Positions 38,433-46,896 of a stretch of DNA of 64,000 bases are shown here, one piece after another. Each line of letters begins with the position of its first letter. Positions within the stretch are counted from its first letter, which is position 1. The stretch comes from Leifsonia sp. Leaf264 (GTDB taxonomy: Bacteria > Actinomycetota > Actinomycetes > Actinomycetales > Microbacteriaceae): contig NZ_LMMR01000001.1 in NCBI RefSeq assembly GCF_001422325.1, forward strand, positions 621,256-685,255, in the 5' to 3' direction. The notes under the pieces were generated by a model. That model did no database searches and had not been told where the DNA came from. It saw nothing but the letters and a program-made list of their open reading frames with translations. Both the position numbers and the translations under genes were made by a program.

Positions 38433-39962
38433 GTGACCGACAAGACCACCGCCGACGCCCCGGCGCCGAGTGATCTCGCCACCGGCCATGCCGTCGGTGC
38501 TGCCGAGACCGCCGCAGAACGCTCGTCACGCGCCGGCCGCGAACGCAACGTCCTGTGGGTACTGCTGGTGGCCACATTCGTCGTCATCCTGAACGAGACG
38601 ATCATGAGCGTCGCCATCAAGACGCTCCAGCTCGACCTGGGAATCGACGCACGTGCGGCCCAGTGGCTCTCGACCTCGTTCATGCTCACCATGGCCATCG
38701 TCATCCCCGTGACGGGCTTCCTGCTGCAGCGCTTCACCACCAGGGCCATGTTCATCACGGCGATGACGCTGTTCTCGATCGGCACCCTGCTGGCCGCCCT
38801 TGCTCCGGGCTTCGAGGTGCTCCTGGCCGCCCGCATCATCCAGGCTTCGGGAACGGCCATCATGATGCCGCTGCTGATGACCACGATCATGACCGTGGTT
38901 CCCACGGCCGAACGCGGCAGGACCATGGGAAACGTGTCGATCGTGATCTCGGTGGCCCCGGCCATCGGTCCGATCATCTCGGGCGTCGTGCTCTCGCTGC
39001 TGTCCTGGCGCTGGATGTTCTGGATCGTGCTTCCCATCGCGCTGGCGATGCTCCTGCTCGGCTACCGCCGCCTGCAGAACGTCGGCGAGACGCGCAAGGC
39101 CCCCATCGATGCCCTCTCGGTCGTGCTGTCGGCCTTCGGATTCGGCGGCATCGTCTACGGGCTCAGCCGCATCGGCGAGACTCCGGCAGCCGGCGAGGAC
39201 GCCGTCATCGCCGCGATGCCCATGTGGATCTCGCTCGGCGTCGGCATCCTCTCGCTGGCCGCGTTCATCCTGCGCCAGCTCCTGCTGCAGCGCCGGGACC
39301 GCGCACTTCTCGACCTGCGCGTCTTCACCTCACGGACGTTCTCGTTCTCCGTCGTGATGATGGCCGTCAGCATGATGGCGCTGTTCGGCACCATCATCGT
39401 GCTGCCGATCTACATGCAGCAGGTGCTCGGCCTGCCGACCTGGCAGATCGGCCTCATCCTGCTGCCCGGTGGGCTCATCATGGGCCTGCTCGCACCGCTG
39501 GTCGGGCGCCTCTACGACAGGGTCGGTCCGCGCGTTCTCCTCGTTCCCGGCGCCATCGTCGTGAGCGGAGTGCTGTGGGCGCTGACGACGGTGTCCGAGG
39601 ACACGTCGCCGCTCTTCGTGCTCGCGGCCCACATCGTGCTGAGCGTCGGCCTCGCCTTCCTGTTCACCCCACTGTTCACTGCGGGACTCGGCTCGGTGCA
39701 ACCGCACCTCTACTCGCACGGCAGCGCCGTGATCGGAACCGTGCAGCAGGTGGCCGGCGCTGCAGGCACCGCCCTCTTCATCACCCTGATGGCCACCCAG
39801 ACGGCGACGCTGAGTGCTGCGGGGGCGAGTGCAGACGCGGCGGCTGCCGGCGGCGTGCAGGCGGCGTTCCTGGCCGGAGCGATCATCTCCATGTTCGGCA
39901 TCGTCGCGGCGTTCTTCATCCGCAAGCCCGTCGACGCCCCCGAGGGAGTCATGGCGCACTGA
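38433..39962 (+). CDS. MFS drug exporter, DHA2 family (second copy)
   Basis: A 509-residue transporter. After a 40-residue Ala/Asp-rich leader come about fourteen hydrophobic helices. Helix 1 has VVILNETIMSVAI, the DHA2 position with Asn-Glu instead of the usual Leu-Asp. A motif C-like SVAPAIGPIISG lies in helix 5, and ALDVL-type loops are absent. GTG 38433 is supported by AAGGGGAT upstream; the open frame begins 36 codons earlier with untypical sequence. Substrate unknown. It is convergent with the next gene, 6 bases apart. Confidence 0.87.
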   Translation: MTDKTTADAPAPSDLATGHAVGAAETAAERSSRAGRERNVLWVLLVATFVVILNETIMSVAIKTLQLDLGIDARAAQWLSTSFMLTMAIVIPVTGFLLQRFTTRAMFITAMTLFSIGTLLAALAPGFEVLLAARIIQASGTAIMMPLLMTTIMTVVPTAERGRTMGNVSIVISVAPAIGPIISGVVLSLLSWRWMFWIVLPIALAMLLLGYRRLQNVGETRKAPIDALSVVLSAFGFGGIVYGLSRIGETPAAGEDAVIAAMPMWISLGVGILSLAAFILRQLLLQRRDRALLDLRVFTSRTFSFSVVMMAVSMMALFGTIIVLPIYMQQVLGLPTWQIGLILLPGGLIMGLLAPLVGRLYDRVGPRVLLVPGAIVVSGVLWALTTVSEDTSPLFVLAAHIVLSVGLAFLFTPLFTAGLGSVQPHLYSHGSAVIGTVQQVAGAAGTALFITLMATQTATLSAAGASADAAAAGGVQAAFLAGAIISMFGIVAAFFIRKPVDAPEGVMAH

Positions 39963-39968
39963 CGCCGG

Positions 39969-40532
39969 TCAGGCTGCGGCGCTGAACACCCTGCCCGCGA
40001 AGTCGTCGACGAGCCTCCGGCCGTCGGCCCACGTCCCGAGCGCACTGTCGCTGTTGATGTGCCCGAGATCGCCGGCGACGACGAGCTCGGCGCTCCACCG
40101 CTCCGCCAGCCGAGCCGTGGCATCCGTCGAGCAGAAGGGGTCATCGCTGCTCGCGATCAGCAGCAGCGGAACCGATGGCGGGTGCCGGGCGATCCCGATG
40201 AAGCTCGGGCAGCGCTCCGGGAACACGGCGATCGCCTCGTCGGGCGGTGCCACCAGGACAGCGCCGACGACTCCCGCCCCGTGCCCGCGCCCCAGCCATT
40301 CGACGGCGGCGAGGCATCCGAGGCTGTGGGCCACGACGAGGATGCCGGATCCGGGGTCGACCGCCCGCGCGCGTGCCTCGGCGTCATCGAGTGCGGCGAT
40401 CCAGTCCTCGAGGTCGGGTTCGCTCCAGGAGGCCAGCTCGATGCGCACCATGCCGGCGTCGGCACGCTGCCAGAGTGTCTGCCAGTGCCGGTCACCCGAC
40501 CCGTCGATCCCGGGCACGATCACGATGCTCAT
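39969..40532 (-). CDS. RBBP9/YdeN-family alpha/beta hydrolase
   Basis: A 187-residue serine hydrolase. It begins MSIVIVPGIDGSGDRHWQTLW, the family-typical GxxGSxxxHWQ start, and has the nucleophile elbow AHSLGC (Ser70). The acid is probably Asp in ASSDDPFCS and the base His in GDLGHINSDSALG. Members are small esterases of unclear physiological substrate. ATG 40532 is preferred from the family pattern; the ribosome site is poor and an upstream GTG at 40565 is possible. Confidence 0.88.
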   Translation of the reverse strand: MSIVIVPGIDGSGDRHWQTLWQRADAGMVRIELASWSEPDLEDWIAALDDAEARARAVDPGSGILVVAHSLGCLAAVEWLGRGHGAGVVGAVLVAPPDEAIAVFPERCPSFIGIARHPPSVPLLLIASSDDPFCSTDATARLAERWSAELVVAGDLGHINSDSALGTWADGRRLVDDFAGRVFSAAA

Positions 40533-40625
40533 GGGAGTCAACTCTGCCAGTGCAGCTCGCTCCACGGCCGCCGGTCGAGGGTCACACTTCGTCGAGAATC
40601 CGCCACGGTGCGAGACGGAGGGCCG

Positions 40626-41021
40626 TCACGCCCAGCGGATCTCGTCAGGAGAATCGGGAACCACCACGAGGGGCCGACGAGCTGTGACGACGGGCGCGCC
40701 CCAGCCGTCGTAGTCTCCGGCGTGAGCGTCGACGATGGCCGTGACTGCACGCACGAAGTACCGGGCGCTCTCCTCGTCGACAGCGTCGAGGCGCACGGCG
40801 CACATGACGTGCGACGAGCTCGTCGACATCGTCGAGCACCGGAACGACAGCCGTTCGAGCTCGCGGACGGCCGCCTGGGCGTCGTCATCCGTCGGGAAGG
40901 AGGCGAAATGTTCGACCTCGCGAAGCCGGGACAGGTCGTCGCCGAGGATACGGCGATTGTCGATCTGGGTGCGATCGACGGCGAACTGAGAGGCGAGACG
41001 TCGGGTGTACTCGTCGGTCAT
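40626..41021 (-). CDS. RraB-like (ribonuclease E inhibitor B family) protein
   Basis: A 131-residue protein with LREVEHFASFPTDDDAQAAVREL followed by a beta-rich half ending GDYDGWGAPVV. This is the layout of RraB-fold proteins, in which proteobacterial members bind RNase E. In an actinobacterium the partner is unknown, and a different role is quite possible. ATG 41021 has AAGGGA eight bases upstream; earlier in-frame ATGs lack support. A palindrome sits at 41037-41054. Confidence 0.7.
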   Translation of the reverse strand: MTDEYTRRLASQFAVDRTQIDNRRILGDDLSRLREVEHFASFPTDDDAQAAVRELERLSFRCSTMSTSSSHVMCAVRLDAVDEESARYFVRAVTAIVDAHAGDYDGWGAPVVTARRPLVVVPDSPDEIRWA

Positions 41022-41036
41022 TCGTTGATCCCTTCT

Positions 41037-41054
41037 GTGACCATTAGTGGTTAC
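41037..41054. promoter_or_regulatory. palindrome before the RraB-like gene
   Basis: GTGACCA-TTAG-TGGTTAC, an inverted repeat with one mismatch, lies 16 bases before the start codon in an otherwise GC-rich gap. It may be an operator overlapping the promoter or a short hairpin in the leader. Inferred. Confidence 0.35.
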
Positions 41055-41165
41055 AGTAGCGACTCCCCCGTTCGGGGCGCATCCCCTCTGCACAGCTCCC
41101 AGCGCTCTCGGAGGAATCTCCCTGATCGCGGGGCGGATCGGGCAGGCACTCGAAGCGCCGTCGGC

Positions 41166-42839
41166 TCAGCAGTCGGGGCGACAGGAGCGCTGCGAGAGCG
41201 CGTCGACGAGCACGTCACCCAGGTCCTCGGGCTTGGTCGCCGAATAGGCGGCTCCTCCCGTGACCTTGGCGATCTTCGTCATGGCGTCGAGATCGGTGTC
41301 GGGGCCGAAGCCGATCATGATGACGGGCACGGGCTTGTCGGGGTCGGCCTGCTGCTCCAATCGCGCCAACAGCTCGTCGAGGGAGATGCCGTTCTCGTCC
41401 TCGTTCCTCCCGTCGGTGATGACCAGGAGCGAGTTGACCTTCGACGCGTCGTAGCCGTCACGCACGCGCTCGACGCCGGCGAGGGTGGTGTCGTACAGGC
41501 CGGTGGCCCCTCCGAGCCGGGCTGGCAGCGAGGCGATGATGTCGGCGATCAGTCGACTGTGCGCCGCATCCCCCAGCGGTGAGATCGGCGCGAGGACTTC
41601 CCAGTCCTGCTCCCCGTCGCGTCGGGTCGAGAACACCCAGACCCCGAGTTCCACTTCGCCCGAGAACTTCTGCAGGGCTCCGGATGCCGCCTGCTGGAAG
41701 ATGTCGATGCGCCGGAGCCCGCTCTCGGCGGGCTCCGCCATGGAGCCGGAGACGTCGATGGCGGCGAGCATGCGCGACCGCAGGGTGAGCACGCCCCACG
41801 TGCGCAGGATGCCGAGCTGCGATGCGCCGTCGGCTCCGGCCATCAGCACGACGGGCTGGGCGACCACGCCCGGAGCGTCGACGGCTCCGGTGCCGTCGCC
41901 CTCGCGGAAACCCGCAGCCGTGATGATGTCGGCCGCGGCGTGCACGGCCTTCTCGAAATCGTCGATGGCGGCGTCGAGACCGTCGTCGCCGGTCGACTCC
42001 CCACCGATGCGGACGAAGGGATACGCGACGCCCGCCGTGCCGTCCGACGGGTAGAGGGCGAGGAACTGGTCTTCGCCGGGGGTGGCGTTGGCCGCCGCCA
42101 CGGCCTGCTCCGTCGTGATGACGACGGTGGGATCGGATGCCGATTCCGCCGAGGCGAGCGCGGCGTCCAGCGACCGCGGGATGGACTTGCCCAGAGCGAT
42201 CATCGCACCGGCGAACAGGCGGGGGTCGTCAGCAGGCGCATGCTGGCCCAGGGCGCCGAGCGCGGCGAGGCTGGCTCCGTTGGCCTCGGGGTCGGGCAGC
42301 AGGGCGACCACTGACCCGTCGAGGACCGACGACCACCCCACGCCCTGCTTCTCGGCGAAGGTCGACGCCTGCGCGGCCGGGGCGGCGAACACGACGGGCG
42401 TGGTCGCGACGGGTTCGCCGAAGTCCACCATGGGAGCCGGGCGACCGAGCGACGCGGCCGTCGCGTCGGTGCGGCTGCCCCAGGCGGCGGAATCCGGGAT
42501 CCAGACGTCGGCGTGAGGGTCGCCGCCGGCAGCGAGCACCGCGGCCGTATCGGCCGAGTCCTGGGCTGTCACCGTGGTCTCGGCGCAGCCCGTGTCGGCA
42601 TCGTGTTCGGCGGCGATGGCCTTCATGACCGGCGCCATGGCCGGATCGACGACGACGGACAACGAGGTCGTCGCTTCGCAGTCAGGAGTGGCAGAGCCCG
42701 TGGGAAGGATGTCGTCGAGTGAGCCGTTGGCCCAGGCGATGCCGCCGCCGGCGACGAGGCACACGGCGACCAGCGCGGAAATGGAACCCCAGATCAGGCC
42801 CGGACGGCGTCGCTTCACTGTGTGACGTCCCACGATCAC
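41166..42839 (-). CDS. membrane-anchored VWA-domain protein with substrate-binding-like region
   Basis: A 557-residue exported protein: a basic N-terminus, one signal anchor (about 15-37), then residues 55-330 resembling an extracellular solute-binding fold (SLSVVVDPAMAPVMKAIAAEH, DVWIPDSAAWGSR, VVLMAGADGASQ). The C-terminal von Willebrand A domain starts near residue 355 with an intact metal site DVSGS (362-366) and LLVITDGRNEDENG. It probably binds a ligand or partner outside the cell. The final CRPDC pair could form a disulfide. Several GTG starts lie close together; GTG 42833 has GGAG five bases upstream. No chaperone ATPase is nearby. Confidence 0.78.
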   Translation of the reverse strand: MIVGRHTVKRRRPGLIWGSISALVAVCLVAGGGIAWANGSLDDILPTGSATPDCEATTSLSVVVDPAMAPVMKAIAAEHDADTGCAETTVTAQDSADTAAVLAAGGDPHADVWIPDSAAWGSRTDATAASLGRPAPMVDFGEPVATTPVVFAAPAAQASTFAEKQGVGWSSVLDGSVVALLPDPEANGASLAALGALGQHAPADDPRLFAGAMIALGKSIPRSLDAALASAESASDPTVVITTEQAVAAANATPGEDQFLALYPSDGTAGVAYPFVRIGGESTGDDGLDAAIDDFEKAVHAAADIITAAGFREGDGTGAVDAPGVVAQPVVLMAGADGASQLGILRTWGVLTLRSRMLAAIDVSGSMAEPAESGLRRIDIFQQAASGALQKFSGEVELGVWVFSTRRDGEQDWEVLAPISPLGDAAHSRLIADIIASLPARLGGATGLYDTTLAGVERVRDGYDASKVNSLLVITDGRNEDENGISLDELLARLEQQADPDKPVPVIMIGFGPDTDLDAMTKIAKVTGGAAYSATKPEDLGDVLVDALSQRSCRPDC

Positions 42840-42950
42840 TCCATTGTCGATACGAGGCCGTCAGCAGCCAGAGTACGTGCAGTTGTGGTTGTCCCCCGTC
42901 AGGGGGTCGCCGTCAGTGTATCCGAAGCGCGACGGATCGCACGAGGTCGT

Positions 42951-43631
42951 TCAGTCGAGCCGCGGCACCCGTTCGCGCAGGCCGGCCAGCAGCGTGGCGA
43001 CGAGCTCCCTGATCCCCGTGCGCAGGTCGATGCGCATGGCCGCGAGGGCCGGATCGGCGGCGTAGGCCTCCGCCATCGCCGGGGAGGGCTGGGATGCCGC
43101 CCACAGTCCGCCGATGACGATGATCGTGCCACCCGAGAAGGCGAGGGCTGCCGCATCCGCATCGTCACCGAGCACGGGACGGGCGATGTCGGCCAGGGCA
43201 CGCGTGGTCTCCAGCGCCGAGCGCTTGTAGGCGGCGGCCGCCGCCACGGAGACGTTCCGTTCGAGGACCACGGCGGCACTGGCGCAGAGGTCGCAGAACA
43301 CCGGCCTGTCGGCGGCGGTGGCGGCGATGATGGCCGCGAGGCCGTCGATCGTCGCGGCCGCAGCGGGGTCCGCATCCGTCGACGTCGTCACCGACGCCAG
43401 CCAGGCACGGAACTCCCGATCGTAGAGCTCGAGGAGCACGGCCTCGCGAGAATCGAAGTAGCGCAGCACATTCGACTTCGCGAGTCCGACGCGGTGCGCC
43501 AGGGCCGTGAGGCTCAGCTCGGAGACGCGCGACTCGGCGAGGACCGCTGCAGCGGCATCCAGGATCGCCTCGCGCCGCTCGGCGCGCTGCTCGTCGCTGC
43601 GAGCCCGATGGAACGGTGCTGCGACGTTCAT
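42951..43631 (-). CDS. TetR family transcriptional repressor
   Basis: A 226-residue regulator. The N-terminal helix-turn-helix is clear: AILDAAAAVLAESRVSELSLTALAHRVGLAKSNVLRYFDSREAVLLELY. The C-terminal helical domain has a Cys pair (FCDLCASAA) and would bind an unknown ligand. It is divergent from an SDR gene, and two palindromes in the gap are almost certainly its operators. ATG 43631 is preferred; GAGGAAAG lies upstream, and the open frame upstream runs into the operators. Confidence 0.9.
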   Translation of the reverse strand: MNVAAPFHRARSDEQRAERREAILDAAAAVLAESRVSELSLTALAHRVGLAKSNVLRYFDSREAVLLELYDREFRAWLASVTTSTDADPAAAATIDGLAAIIAATAADRPVFCDLCASAAVVLERNVSVAAAAAYKRSALETTRALADIARPVLGDDADAAALAFSGGTIIVIGGLWAASQPSPAMAEAYAADPALAAMRIDLRTGIRELVATLLAGLRERVPRLD

Positions 43632-43657
43632 CCTGAGTCTTTCCTCATCGTCGGAAA

Positions 43658-43678
43658 TAACAGACCCGCGGTCTGTTA
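43658..43678. promoter_or_regulatory. TetR operator 1 (perfect palindrome)
   Basis: Half-sites TAACAGACC and GGTCTGTTA flank a CGC centre: a perfect 21-base palindrome. It lies 27 bases before the tetR start. Its near-identical partner is 30 bases (centre to centre) away, about three helical turns. Confidence 0.85.
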
Positions 43679-43687
43679 CCGTGGCCA

Positions 43688-43708
43688 TAACAGACCAGCG
43701 GTCTATTA
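43688..43708. promoter_or_regulatory. TetR operator 2
   Basis: Half-sites TAACAGACC and GGTCTATTA flank an AGC centre, identical to operator 1 except for one arm base and the centre. It ends 19 bases before the SDR start codon, so binding should repress the SDR gene and, through the pair, both divergent promoters. Confidence 0.85.
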
Positions 43709-43726
43709 TCGCCCGAAGGAGCCTCC

Positions 43727-44662
43727 ATGTACACAGTGCCCGATCAGTCAGGACGCCTCATCGTCGTCACCGGCGCGAACAGCGGCACCGGCCGGGAGGC
43801 CACCAAGCGCCTGGCTGCAGCGGGTGCCCACGTCGTCATGGCCGTTCGCTCCCCCGACAAGGGCGAGGCGGCCCGCGCCGACATCCTGGACCAGGTCCCG
43901 GCCGCGAGCCTCGAGGTGAGGCACATCGACCTGTCCGAGCTGGCGACGGTGCACGCCTTCGCGGACTCGCTCATCGCCGATGGCCGACCCGTCGACACCC
44001 TGATCAACAATGCCGGTGTGATGGCACCGCCGAAGCGGATGGAGACCCGCGACGGGTTCGAGCTGCAGTTCGGCTCCAACTTCCTCGGTCCGTTCGCCCT
44101 GACCAACCTGCTTCTCCCGCTCGTCCTGGAAGGCGCCCGGCCTCGCGTCACCACCTTGACGAGCGGTGTGGCCAACGCCGGGCGGATCCACTTCGACGAC
44201 CTGCAGTACGTCGACCGGCGCTATGTGCCCATGCTGGCCTATGCCCAGTCGAAGCTGGCGAACATGCTCGCTGCCCAGCACCTCGCCCGGATCGCCGAGG
44301 AGCGGGGCTGGCCTCTGATCAGCACGCTCGCCCACCCCGGCTTCACCCGCACCAACCTGCAGAGCTCCGGCGCGAACCTCGGCCGTGAGACACCCCGCCG
44401 GTCGCTGCTCGCCGGCGACCGCACCATCGTGCCGTCGCAGGATGTCGAGCAGGGCACGGAGCCGCTGCTGTTCGCGGCCACAGCTCCCCACGCACCGCAG
44501 GGTGCCTACTACGGACCGAACCGACTGGGACTGGTCGGGCCGACGAAACGCGTCGATCCGCCGCGCTCGGCACGGGGTGTCGACCTCGCCGCGTCGCTGT
44601 GGACCGTCGCCGAACAGCTCACGGGAACCCGGCTGCCGGATGCCGCATCCGTCACCGACTGA
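43727..44662 (+). CDS. short-chain dehydrogenase/reductase
   Basis: A 311-residue Rossmann-fold oxidoreductase. The cofactor motif is [24 protein letters not shown] follows, and the catalytic residues are Ser146 in TLTSGVAN and Tyr172/Lys176 in [10 protein letters not shown]. An Arg after the glycine motif (VRSPDKG) suggests NADP(H). It resembles retinol-dehydrogenase-like bacterial SDRs. AAGGAG precedes the ATG. The gene is divergent from tetR and probably induced by the TetR ligand, perhaps a reactive carbonyl or its own substrate. Confidence 0.92.
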   Translation: MYTVPDQSGRLIVVTGANSGTGREATKRLAAAGAHVVMAVRSPDKGEAARADILDQVPAASLEVRHIDLSELATVHAFADSLIADGRPVDTLINNAGVMAPPKRMETRDGFELQFGSNFLGPFALTNLLLPLVLEGARPRVTTLTSGVANAGRIHFDDLQYVDRRYVPMLAYAQSKLANMLAAQHLARIAEERGWPLISTLAHPGFTRTNLQSSGANLGRETPRRSLLAGDRTIVPSQDVEQGTEPLLFAATAPHAPQGAYYGPNRLGLVGPTKRVDPPRSARGVDLAASLWTVAEQLTGTRLPDAASVTD

Positions 44663-44694
44663 CGACGAATCGGCGTCGGCGACCCGGGCCGCGC

Positions 44695-45153
44695 TCAGAG
44701 CACGGCATCGATGCCGTCGGCCTCGAGGTACGCGGTGCCGTACAGGTCGCAGCCGATGACGGCGAGCCCGCGGATGAGCTCGGCGTCGAACACGAACGGC
44801 GCCTGGGTGCTGGACGAGATGGCCGACCACCACAGGCGCAGCTCGTAGTCGTCCCGCAGCCGGTCGAGCTGCGCCTGCTTCTCGCGGAACACCTCGACGA
44901 GCAGACGGATGCTGGTCGAGCCTGCGGCATCCGCCACCGTCGACAGCCCCGGATCCGCTCGCACTGTGTGCTCCCAGAGCGAGTGCGTGTACTGCGTCGG
45001 CGAATGGCTGCCCGCCCGTCGCGACCGTGAGCGCCGGCGGGTGTCGCCGATCTCGTGGATGGAGGTCGGCTCCACCCCCAGCGCCGTCGTGACGGCCGCT
45101 GCGCTCAAGTGGTCGGAGTAGATCGCGAGTGTCGCGATGTCATCGGTCGGCAT
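44695..45153 (-). CDS. DUF4279-type protein
   Basis: A 152-residue soluble protein. The N-terminus LAIYSDHLSAAAVTTALGVEPTSIHEIGD has the pattern of DUF4279 proteins (a strand, then a helix with LGxxPTxxxxxGD). It continues with YTHSLWEHTV and two further strand/helix units. The function of the family is unknown. ATG 45153 with a G-rich site upstream. Monocistronic, 33 bases from the SDR stop. Confidence 0.7.
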   Translation of the reverse strand: MPTDDIATLAIYSDHLSAAAVTTALGVEPTSIHEIGDTRRRSRSRRAGSHSPTQYTHSLWEHTVRADPGLSTVADAAGSTSIRLLVEVFREKQAQLDRLRDDYELRLWWSAISSSTQAPFVFDAELIRGLAVIGCDLYGTAYLEADGIDAVL

Positions 45154-45340
45154 GGCATCCCCCAGTCCCAGTCCGTCACGGCCGTCGCGCGAAGCCCACG
45201 GTGGTCACCCGTGCGACTGCTCGGCCATGATGCCAGCGAACCACGTCACGGCGGAGATGACCATGCTTCACGGTCAGAGGACAGGAATCAGCGGCGCGGT
45301 TCGGGGTGGCGAGGCCTTTCCAGACGTCGGGGGTGCTGCG

Positions 45341-45346
45341 TACCCT
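45341..45346 (+). promoter_or_regulatory. -10 box of leaderless DUF2277 transcript
   Basis: TACCCT ends six bases before the ATG at 45353 and no ribosome site is present, which suggests a leaderless mRNA. Confidence 0.45.
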
Positions 45347-45352
45347 TGATGC

Positions 45353-45625
45353 ATGTGTCGATCGATCCACACCCTCCACAATTTCGAGCCCGCCGCGACG
45401 AATGACGAGGTGCACGCCGCAGCCCTGCAGTACGTGCGCAAGATCAGCGGGACGACCAAGCCGTCGAAGGCCAACGCCGAGGCCTTCGACAAGGCCGTCG
45501 CCGAGATCGCCCACATCACCGGGCACCTCCTCGAGGACCTCGTGAGCAGCTCCCCGCCCAAGAGCCGCGAAGAGGAGGCCGAGAAGGCCAGGGCACGCTC
45601 GGCGAAGAGGTACGCAGCGGCCTGA
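45353..45625 (+). CDS. DUF2277 family protein
   Basis: A 90-residue protein starting MCRSIHTLHNFEPAATNDEV, with ALQYVRKISGTTKPSKANAEAFDKAV, the fixed core of DUF2277. The family is widespread in bacteria and of unknown function. The helical, charged C-terminal tail is variable. Translation probably starts at the very 5' end of the mRNA, since there is no ribosome site and a -10 box lies 6 bases upstream. Confidence 0.93.
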   Translation: MCRSIHTLHNFEPAATNDEVHAAALQYVRKISGTTKPSKANAEAFDKAVAEIAHITGHLLEDLVSSSPPKSREEEAEKARARSAKRYAAA

Positions 45626-45712
45626 CGCCCGGCCGTCGTTCGGTCGTCGCCCGGTCGTTGCCCGGTCACCCGCCCGCGGCACCGCCTGCCACGGCAGCAC
45701 CGGGCGGCTCTG

Positions 45713-45718
45713 TAGCGT
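45713..45718 (+). promoter_or_regulatory. -10 box of leaderless TPR protein transcript
   Basis: TAGCGT ends six bases before the ATG at 45725, with no ribosome site: again the leaderless pattern. Confidence 0.45.
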
Positions 45719-45724
45719 TGCCGC

Positions 45725-46225
45725 ATGAGCATCGACGACTGGGAACAGGGCATCCGCGCATTCTGGGAGACCTTCGACGCCGCTCCTCCGGAGAGCGATG
45801 AGGAAGCGGATCCCCTGGTCGCGCGTCTCGACGCGCTCGCGGCCGAGTGCCCGACGGCCGATGGCCGCGCAGAGTTCGAGCGTGGCTGCATCCGCGATTC
45901 GACGGGTCGGACCGCGGAGGCCGTCGGCCACTACGAAGCCGGTCTCGCCGCGGGACTCGCCCCCGTGCGCCACGCGCGCACCCTCGTGCAGATGGCGAGC
46001 TCTCGGCGGGTGCTGGGAGATCCGGATGCCGCTCTCGCGATCATCGCCGACGCCGACCCGCATGCCCTCGGCGGGGCACCGAGCGCGGTACGGGCGCTGA
46101 TCCTGCACGACCTCGGCCGTTCCGACGAGGCCCTCCGTGTGGCGATCGAGGCGCTCGTGCCTCACCTCCCCCGGTACCGGCGCTCGATGGCGAACTACGC
46201 CCGGTTGCTCACCGAGCCGGAATAG
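45725..46225 (+). CDS. small TPR-domain protein
   Basis: A 166-residue protein of paired helices: GRAEFERGCIRDSTGRTAEAVGHYEAGLAAGL, RHARTLVQMASSRRVLGDPDAALAII and ALILHDLGRSDEALRVAIEAL. This matches the TPR_5 type domain found in small bacterial proteins. It should be a soluble binding or scaffold protein. No partner is indicated by the neighbours. Start ATG supported by the leaderless pattern. Confidence 0.8.
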   Translation: MSIDDWEQGIRAFWETFDAAPPESDEEADPLVARLDALAAECPTADGRAEFERGCIRDSTGRTAEAVGHYEAGLAAGLAPVRHARTLVQMASSRRVLGDPDAALAIIADADPHALGGAPSAVRALILHDLGRSDEALRVAIEALVPHLPRYRRSMANYARLLTEPE

Positions 46226-46310
46226 CGCGCGGCCGACGAGGAAATCGTCTCTTCCGCCCGGCCCGGCCCGGTGCGAGCATGGACGGACGGCCAGCAGAGG
46301 AGGCACGATC

Positions 46311-46886
46311 ATGGCGATCATCCGCACAGTCCCCGACGACGAGGCCACGGGCAGGCTGGCCGAGCTTTACGCGGACGACATCGCCGATCAGGGCTTCGTC
46401 GCCGCTCACACGCGCGTGATGGGGCTGCATCCGGAGGCCTACGACGCCTGGGAGGCCCTGATCACCGCGATCGGTCGCCCGATGGGCAAGCGGCGCTACG
46501 AGCTCGTGACCCTCGCCGCGGCCCGGGGTGCCCGTTCGCAGCACTGCAGGCTGGCACACGGCCGACGCACGCTCACCCTGTCGTTGTTCGACGAGGATCA
46601 GCTGGTGCGCCTCGCGCGCGACTACCGTGACGCCGACCTGACCGAGGCCGAGGTCGCGATGATGGCCTTCGCCGAGCAGGTGAGCATCGACGCCTCGGTG
46701 ATGACGGATGCCGACAGCCGGCGCCTGCGGGACGTCGGCTTCACCGACCGCGAGATCCTCGACATCACCCTGGCCGCCGCGGCTCGCAACTACTACAGCC
46801 GCGCGGTGCAGGCCCTCGCCGTCGACGTCGACGAGACGCCGGACATCACCGAGGAGTTGAGGGACGCGCTCGTCGCCGGCATCTGA
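46311..46886 (+). CDS. carboxymuconolactone decarboxylase/AhpD-like protein lacking one redox Cys
   Basis: A 191-residue all-helical protein of the peroxidase-related CMD/AhpD superfamily. The core YELVTLAAARGARSQHCRLAHG has the relay Glu (64), Cys79 and His83. The first Cys of the usual CxxC is replaced by Ser76. A single-Cys version cannot form the normal intramolecular disulfide; it may use an external thiol such as mycothiol, or have a non-redox role. GAGGAGG lies eight bases before ATG 46311. Convergent with a Nei-like gene. Confidence 0.85.
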   Translation: MAIIRTVPDDEATGRLAELYADDIADQGFVAAHTRVMGLHPEAYDAWEALITAIGRPMGKRRYELVTLAAARGARSQHCRLAHGRRTLTLSLFDEDQLVRLARDYRDADLTEAEVAMMAFAEQVSIDASVMTDADSRRLRDVGFTDREILDITLAAAARNYYSRAVQALAVDVDETPDITEELRDALVAGI

Positions 46887-46896
46887 ATCGGCGCGC

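Noticed and set aside
44695-46886. A possible toxin-antitoxin or defence island formed by the run of small genes
   Set aside because: DUF4279, DUF2277, TPR and CMD-like proteins have no paired overlaps, no nuclease or toxin motifs and normal composition.
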